Shown: positions 60,695 to 64,000 of the stretch, one piece after another
How the letters are laid out: each line of letters starts with the position of its first letter
Numbering within the stretch: position 1 is the stretch's first letter
Assembly: GCF_017876155.1 (NCBI RefSeq)
Contig: NZ_JAGINP010000001.1
Location: 1-64,000 of the forward strand
DNA length: 64,000 nucleotides
Source of the DNA: Azospirillum rugosum
Lineage (GTDB): Bacteria; Pseudomonadota; Alphaproteobacteria; Azospirillales; Azospirillaceae
Reading direction: 5' to 3'
The notes under the pieces: generated by a model
The model's input: only the letters and a program-made list of their open reading frames with translations
Told to the model about the DNA's origin: nothing
Databases searched by the model: none
Made by a program: the position numbers and the translations under genes

Positions 60695-61621
60695 ATGGAC
60701 ACCCTTCTCTCCAGCGCGGATTACAACCAGCTGCGCGCCTTCCTGGCGGTCGCGGAGACGCTGAACTTCAGCCGGGCGGCGGAGCGGCTGGGCGTGTCAC
60801 CGTCGGCGTTGAGCCAGATGGTGCGCGGCTTCGAGGAGCGGCTCGGCGTGCGGCTGTTCAACCGCACCACGCGCAGCGTCGTGCTGACGGAGGCGGGCGA
60901 GCGGCTGTTCGAGCGCGTGCGCCCGGCCGTCTCGCAGCTCGGCGACGCCATCGGCCAGGCCCGCCAGCAGCGGGAACGGCCGGCCGGGACCGTCCGCATC
61001 CACAGCTTCCGCTCCGCGGCGGAAATGTACATCGAGCCGATCCTGCCCGCCTTCGCGCGGGACTATCCGGACGTCGTCCTGGACGTCACGCTGGACGACG
61101 CGGTGGTCGACGTGGTGGCCGGCGGCTTCGACGCCGCGATCCGGATCGGGGAGGTGATCGAGCGCGACATGGTGGCCGTGCGGCTGGGGGCCGACATGCG
61201 GCAGCTCGCCGTCGCGTCGCCCGACTATCTGGCCGTACACGGAGCCCCGGCGCATCCCCGCGACCTCGTGCGGCACCGCTGCATCCGCTGGCGCTGGCCG
61301 GGCCGTCCCATCCCCTACGCCTGGGAGTTCTTCGAGGACGGGGCGTGGTTCGAGGTGGTGGTGGACGGGCCGCTCATCGTCGACGACAAGCCGATGGCGC
61401 TGCGGGCAGCGCTTCAGGGGATCGGCATCGGCTTCGTCGTCGAGGATACGGTGCGGGAGCACATCGCGTCGGGACGGCTGGTCCCGCTGCTGGAACCCTG
61501 GTCCGCGCGCTTTCCCGGCCACTTCCTCTGCTACCCGCAGCAGCGCCAGATGGCCCCGGCGCTGCGCGCCTTCATCGACGCGGTGCGGGCCGGACAGCCG
61601 GTGCGTGACTCCGTCGACTGA
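60695..61621 (+). CDS. LysR-family transcriptional regulator
   Basis: A 308-residue LysR protein: HTH at residues 10-65 (LRAFLAVAETLNFSRAAERL, then GVSPSALSQMVRGFEERLGV) and the periplasmic-binding-like effector domain (AGTVRIHSFRSAAEMYIEPI; ALQGIGIGFVVEDTVREHI). It probably controls the divergent SDR gene. The start at 60695 places the HTH 10 residues in, as normal. Effector unknown. Confidence 0.9.
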   Translation: MDTLLSSADYNQLRAFLAVAETLNFSRAAERLGVSPSALSQMVRGFEERLGVRLFNRTTRSVVLTEAGERLFERVRPAVSQLGDAIGQARQQRERPAGTVRIHSFRSAAEMYIEPILPAFARDYPDVVLDVTLDDAVVDVVAGGFDAAIRIGEVIERDMVAVRLGADMRQLAVASPDYLAVHGAPAHPRDLVRHRCIRWRWPGRPIPYAWEFFEDGAWFEVVVDGPLIVDDKPMALRAALQGIGIGFVVEDTVREHIASGRLVPLLEPWSARFPGHFLCYPQQRQMAPALRAFIDAVRAGQPVRDSVD

Positions 61622-62001
61622 CGATCCAATCGTCAATGCTCCCGCTCAATACAGACTGGCAAGGCCGTAAACGAACGGGACTTGTAGCCAGCAAAAGCCA
61701 GCCCCGATCCTGCAACCGGAAGCCCATAGGCCGAATGTGACTTACATCCGCGCCGTCGGCTCCGAAACCGTCCGTGTATAGGACGAAATCCGGGAGACTT
61801 GGATTGGAAACCGTGCTTTAATCGTGCCGCAGCGTCGCTGTTTCCTCGCCGGACGTTTTGCGCTACCCAACAAGGGATTGGAGCGGTCGAACAACCAAGA
61901 GTCGTTCGTGCCGGCCCTGATCTCGTGCCTGCCACAGCCCAAGGATGTGCGGTCCGGTGCATCGGTCCCATCGATACCCGCCTCGGATCCACCGTGTGAC
62001 G
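61622..62001. other. Intergenic region upstream of the sensor kinase
   Basis: A 380-base gap. Frames crossing it on both strands show no recognisable protein. The GC content is a little lower than around it, compatible with a promoter for the kinase gene, but no specific element was identified. Confidence 0.4.
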
Positions 62002-64000
62002 ATGCCTGCCGTGATTCCCGCCGCCATCGGGTCGTTGATGTGGTTCTGGTTGGCCGCCGTCGTCCTGCTGTTCTCGGCCGATCCGGCCAGCGCGCGGGAT
62101 GGCTTCAAGGCGGAACACGGCGTCCTCGACCTGCGGTCCTGGAACCCCGGCAAGGACGGGGTGGTGGAACTGGACGGCGAATGGCTCGTCTCCTGGGGTC
62201 GGCTGGCGGGGGAGGAAAGCTGGCAGCGGCTGCCCCTGCCGGACGGAAAGCTCTGGGTGCCGGTCACGCTTCCCCTGATCTGGAACGGGGTCGTGCGCCC
62301 CGATGGCGGAAGGATGGACGGGCAGGGCGCGGCAACCTTCCGGTTGCAACTTCTGCTGCCGCCCGGCACGCCGCCGCTGACGCTGCAGTTACCGACCGCC
62401 TATTCCGCCACGCGGCTGTGGGTGGACGGGCAAGCCGTCGTCGCCGCCGGCAAGCCGTCGCTTGATGCCGCGACGGAGGAGCCGGTCTCCGCCACGCGCT
62501 TCACCACCCTGCCGGGCGGGCGCCGGGTGATGGAGCTGGCGCTGGAGATCTCCAACCACTTCCATGTCGAAGGCGGCATCGGCCGCACCCTGCACCTGGA
62601 TGGCAACGGAGAGTTGGCCCGGGTCTGGCAGCGCCAGCTGATGACCAACGCCGGCGCGCTGATGTCGCTGGCGCTGATGGCCCTGTTCATCGCCGCCTTC
62701 GTCCGCCGCGGGGTGTCGGCGGCCGCGGTCTACCTGGTGCTTCTGCTGGCCGCCTGCACGATGCGGCTGGTCTGCACCAGCGGCCTGCTGCGCCTGTTCT
62801 TCCCAGAGGTGCCCGAGGCCTGGGCCTATCGGCTGGAATACCTGCCGATCTACCTGTTCTACCCCATCTATTTCCACCTGCTGCGGTCGCTGTTTCCCGG
62901 ATGCCTGCACCGGTGGGTCGGCCGGGTGATGCTCGGCGTATCGGTTGCCGGTGTCCTGATGGTGCTGTTCACCCAGCCGGCGGTCTTCACGCGCTTCCGC
63001 GACGTCGCCAGCCTGCTGCTGGTCCTCTCGGCACTGTACTTCGCCTGGTGCCTGGCCGTGGCGGCGTGGCGGCGCCATTTCGGCGCCTTGCTGCTGGGTG
63101 GCGGCGCCCTGGCCTTTCTGGGGTCGGTGGTGCACGACGCGCTGATGTACGCGCACCTGTTTCAGAGCATCGACCTCGTCCCCTACGGCGCGCTGCTCTT
63201 CATGTTCTCGCACGCGCTGGTGCTCGGCCGCCGGGTGGTGACGGCGCTCGACAACGTCCGCGACCTGTCGCAGGAGCTTGCCGCCCTCAACGAGGGGCTG
63301 GAGCGCCAGATCGCCGAACGCACGCGGGCCTTGTCGGACAAGTCGACAATGCTGGAGCGGTTTCTCGCCAATCTCAGCCACGAGGTGCGCACGCCGCTGA
63401 ACGCCCTGCTCGGCATGGTGCGGGTGATCCGGCGGGAAGGGGCGACGGAGCGCCTGGGGGAACGGCTGCGCGTGGCCGACGACGCCGGGCGCCATCTGGT
63501 GACCATGCTGGACAGCGTGCTGGAGTTGGCGCGGCTGGACGCCGGCCGGACGGAGCTTGAGCCGGAGCCGACCGACGTCGCCGGCCTCGTCGAGGACGCG
63601 GTTGCCCTGGTGCAGCCCAGCGCCGAGGAGAAGGGGTTGCGCCTGACGCTGGAGGTCACGGGCATTGGCGCCACCCGCTTCTGGATCGACCCGGTGCGCT
63701 TTCGCCAGATCGTGCTGAACCTGCTGAGCAACGCGGTGAAGTTCACGGAGCAGGGCGGCGTCATGGTCGGCCTGTCCGCTCGCCCGGCCGCGACGAGCGC
63801 GGTGTTCGGGGGCATGACGCTGGTGCTGACCGTCGCCGACACGGGGCCGGGCGTGCCGCTGGCCGCAAGGGCGATCATCTTTGAGCCGTTCCAGCGCGGC
63901 GTCGGCGGGTGGCGCGACGGCACGGGGCTCGGCCTCGCGATCGTCAAGCGGCTGGCCGGGCTGATGGGCGGAGCGGTGGACCTTCAGAACCGGCCCGGCG
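62002..64000 (+). CDS. 7TM-type hybrid or sensor histidine kinase, truncated by window end
   Basis: At least 666 residues, open at the window end. A signal peptide (to about residue 31) precedes an extracellular jelly-roll sensor (ELDGEWLVSWGRL; TLPLIWNGVV) of the 7TMR-DISM type. About seven membrane helices (215-415), a coiled coil and HisKA with FLANLSHEVRTPLNALLG (His460) follow. The HATPase domain has NLLSNAVKF (N box), DTGPGVP and GTGLGLAIVKRL. A receiver domain beyond the end cannot be excluded. The ATG at 62002 was chosen for the leader directly after it. The partner regulator is not in view. Confidence 0.85.
   Translation, partial: MPAVIPAAIGSLMWFWLAAVVLLFSADPASARDGFKAEHGVLDLRSWNPGKDGVVELDGEWLVSWGRLAGEESWQRLPLPDGKLWVPVTLPLIWNGVVRPDGGRMDGQGAATFRLQLLLPPGTPPLTLQLPTAYSATRLWVDGQAVVAAGKPSLDAATEEPVSATRFTTLPGGRRVMELALEISNHFHVEGGIGRTLHLDGNGELARVWQRQLMTNAGALMSLALMALFIAAFVRRGVSAAAVYLVLLLAACTMRLVCTSGLLRLFFPEVPEAWAYRLEYLPIYLFYPIYFHLLRSLFPGCLHRWVGRVMLGVSVAGVLMVLFTQPAVFTRFRDVASLLLVLSALYFAWCLAVAAWRRHFGALLLGGGALAFLGSVVHDALMYAHLFQSIDLVPYGALLFMFSHALVLGRRVVTALDNVRDLSQELAALNEGLERQIAERTRALSDKSTMLERFLANLSHEVRTPLNALLGMVRVIRREGATERLGERLRVADDAGRHLVTMLDSVLELARLDAGRTELEPEPTDVAGLVEDAVALVQPSAEEKGLRLTLEVTGIGATRFWIDPVRFRQIVLNLLSNAVKFTEQGGVMVGLSARPAATSAVFGGMTLVLTVADTGPGVPLAARAIIFEPFQRGVGGWRDGTGLGLAIVKRLAGLMGGAVDLQNRPG

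Noticed and set aside
61824..62465. Plus-strand open frame overlapping the start of the histidine kinase
   Set aside because: Runs out of frame into the kinase gene, and its residues beyond the overlap resemble a shadow; no ribosome site.

Overview
The window looks like a high-GC alphaproteobacterial replicon, most likely Azospirillum or a close Rhodospirillales relative. This is inferred from strong GC bias at third codon positions, an RpoE/ChrR pair, MocR-type TauR, a DinB with an N-terminal zinc ribbon, and a full two-armed type VI secretion (T6SS) locus. It opens inside the 3' end of a 5S rRNA gene, closed by a near-ideal terminator, so it sits just downstream of an rRNA operon.

Region 1 (1-4.2 kb) is a patchwork. 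Behind the rRNA operon lie remnants of two broken genes: a Tat-exported [2Fe-2S] subunit with an in-frame stop, and a VOC/glyoxalase N-terminus on the other strand. Then come a MocR-type regulator, a carboxymuconolactone decarboxylase-like protein, an exported cupin and a short archaeal-looking lumazine synthase homologue.

Region 2 (4.2-11.8 kb) is a coherent taurine-nitrogen unit: tauR divergent from tauA-tauB-tauC-isfE-isfD-tpa. Taurine would be imported by TauABC and deaminated by Tpa to sulfoacetaldehyde. IsfD would reduce that to isethionate, which IsfE exports, so nitrogen is kept and the sulfonate discarded. The operon has stem-loops between tauA and tauB and a strong terminator after tpa.

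Region 3 (12-19.7 kb) is mixed chromosomal content: zwf-pgl, a PAS-sigma54 activator, an RpoE-ChrR singlet-oxygen-type sigma/anti-sigma pair, an SGNH hydrolase and dinB.

Region 4 (19.7-50.4 kb) is a T6SS locus with two divergent arms. The minus arm reads J-like protein, small coiled-coil protein, tssB, tssC, hcp1, tssE, tssF, tssG, clpV, vgrG and a YwqK/MORN-like repeat protein, with a PAAR-like DUF4280 gene convergent to it. The plus arm reads three membrane sensor proteins (the third with a SpoIIE-type domain that has lost its metal-binding aspartates), a lytic transglycosylase, two SPOR proteins, a TssJ-like lipoprotein, tssK, tssL, tssM, tssA, hcp2, a UPF0114 membrane protein and a pentameric ligand-gated ion channel homologue. 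The TssM P-loop is absent.

Region 5 (50.4-59.8 kb) holds an acidic protein with seven AFSFDD repeats and a helix-turn-helix, a pseudo-receiver/winged-helix regulator, and a tightly coupled six-gene operon. That operon encodes a periplasmic sensor protein, a Cache-HAMP-MFS fusion, a Tat-type ABC_sub_bind protein, a GNAT, an ATP-grasp ligase and a lysine-rich helical protein. Its first two genes look like paralogues of the first two genes of the T6SS plus arm, where the MFS half seems degenerate. This is the best candidate for an undescribed system.

Region 6 (59.7-64 kb) has an SDR with a divergent LysR regulator and a sensor histidine kinase truncated by the window end. A family of palindromic CCCTCTCCCC/GGGGAGAGGG intergenic repeats occurs at six places. 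All functional statements rest on reading the translated sequences and recalled family signatures; no database search was run.
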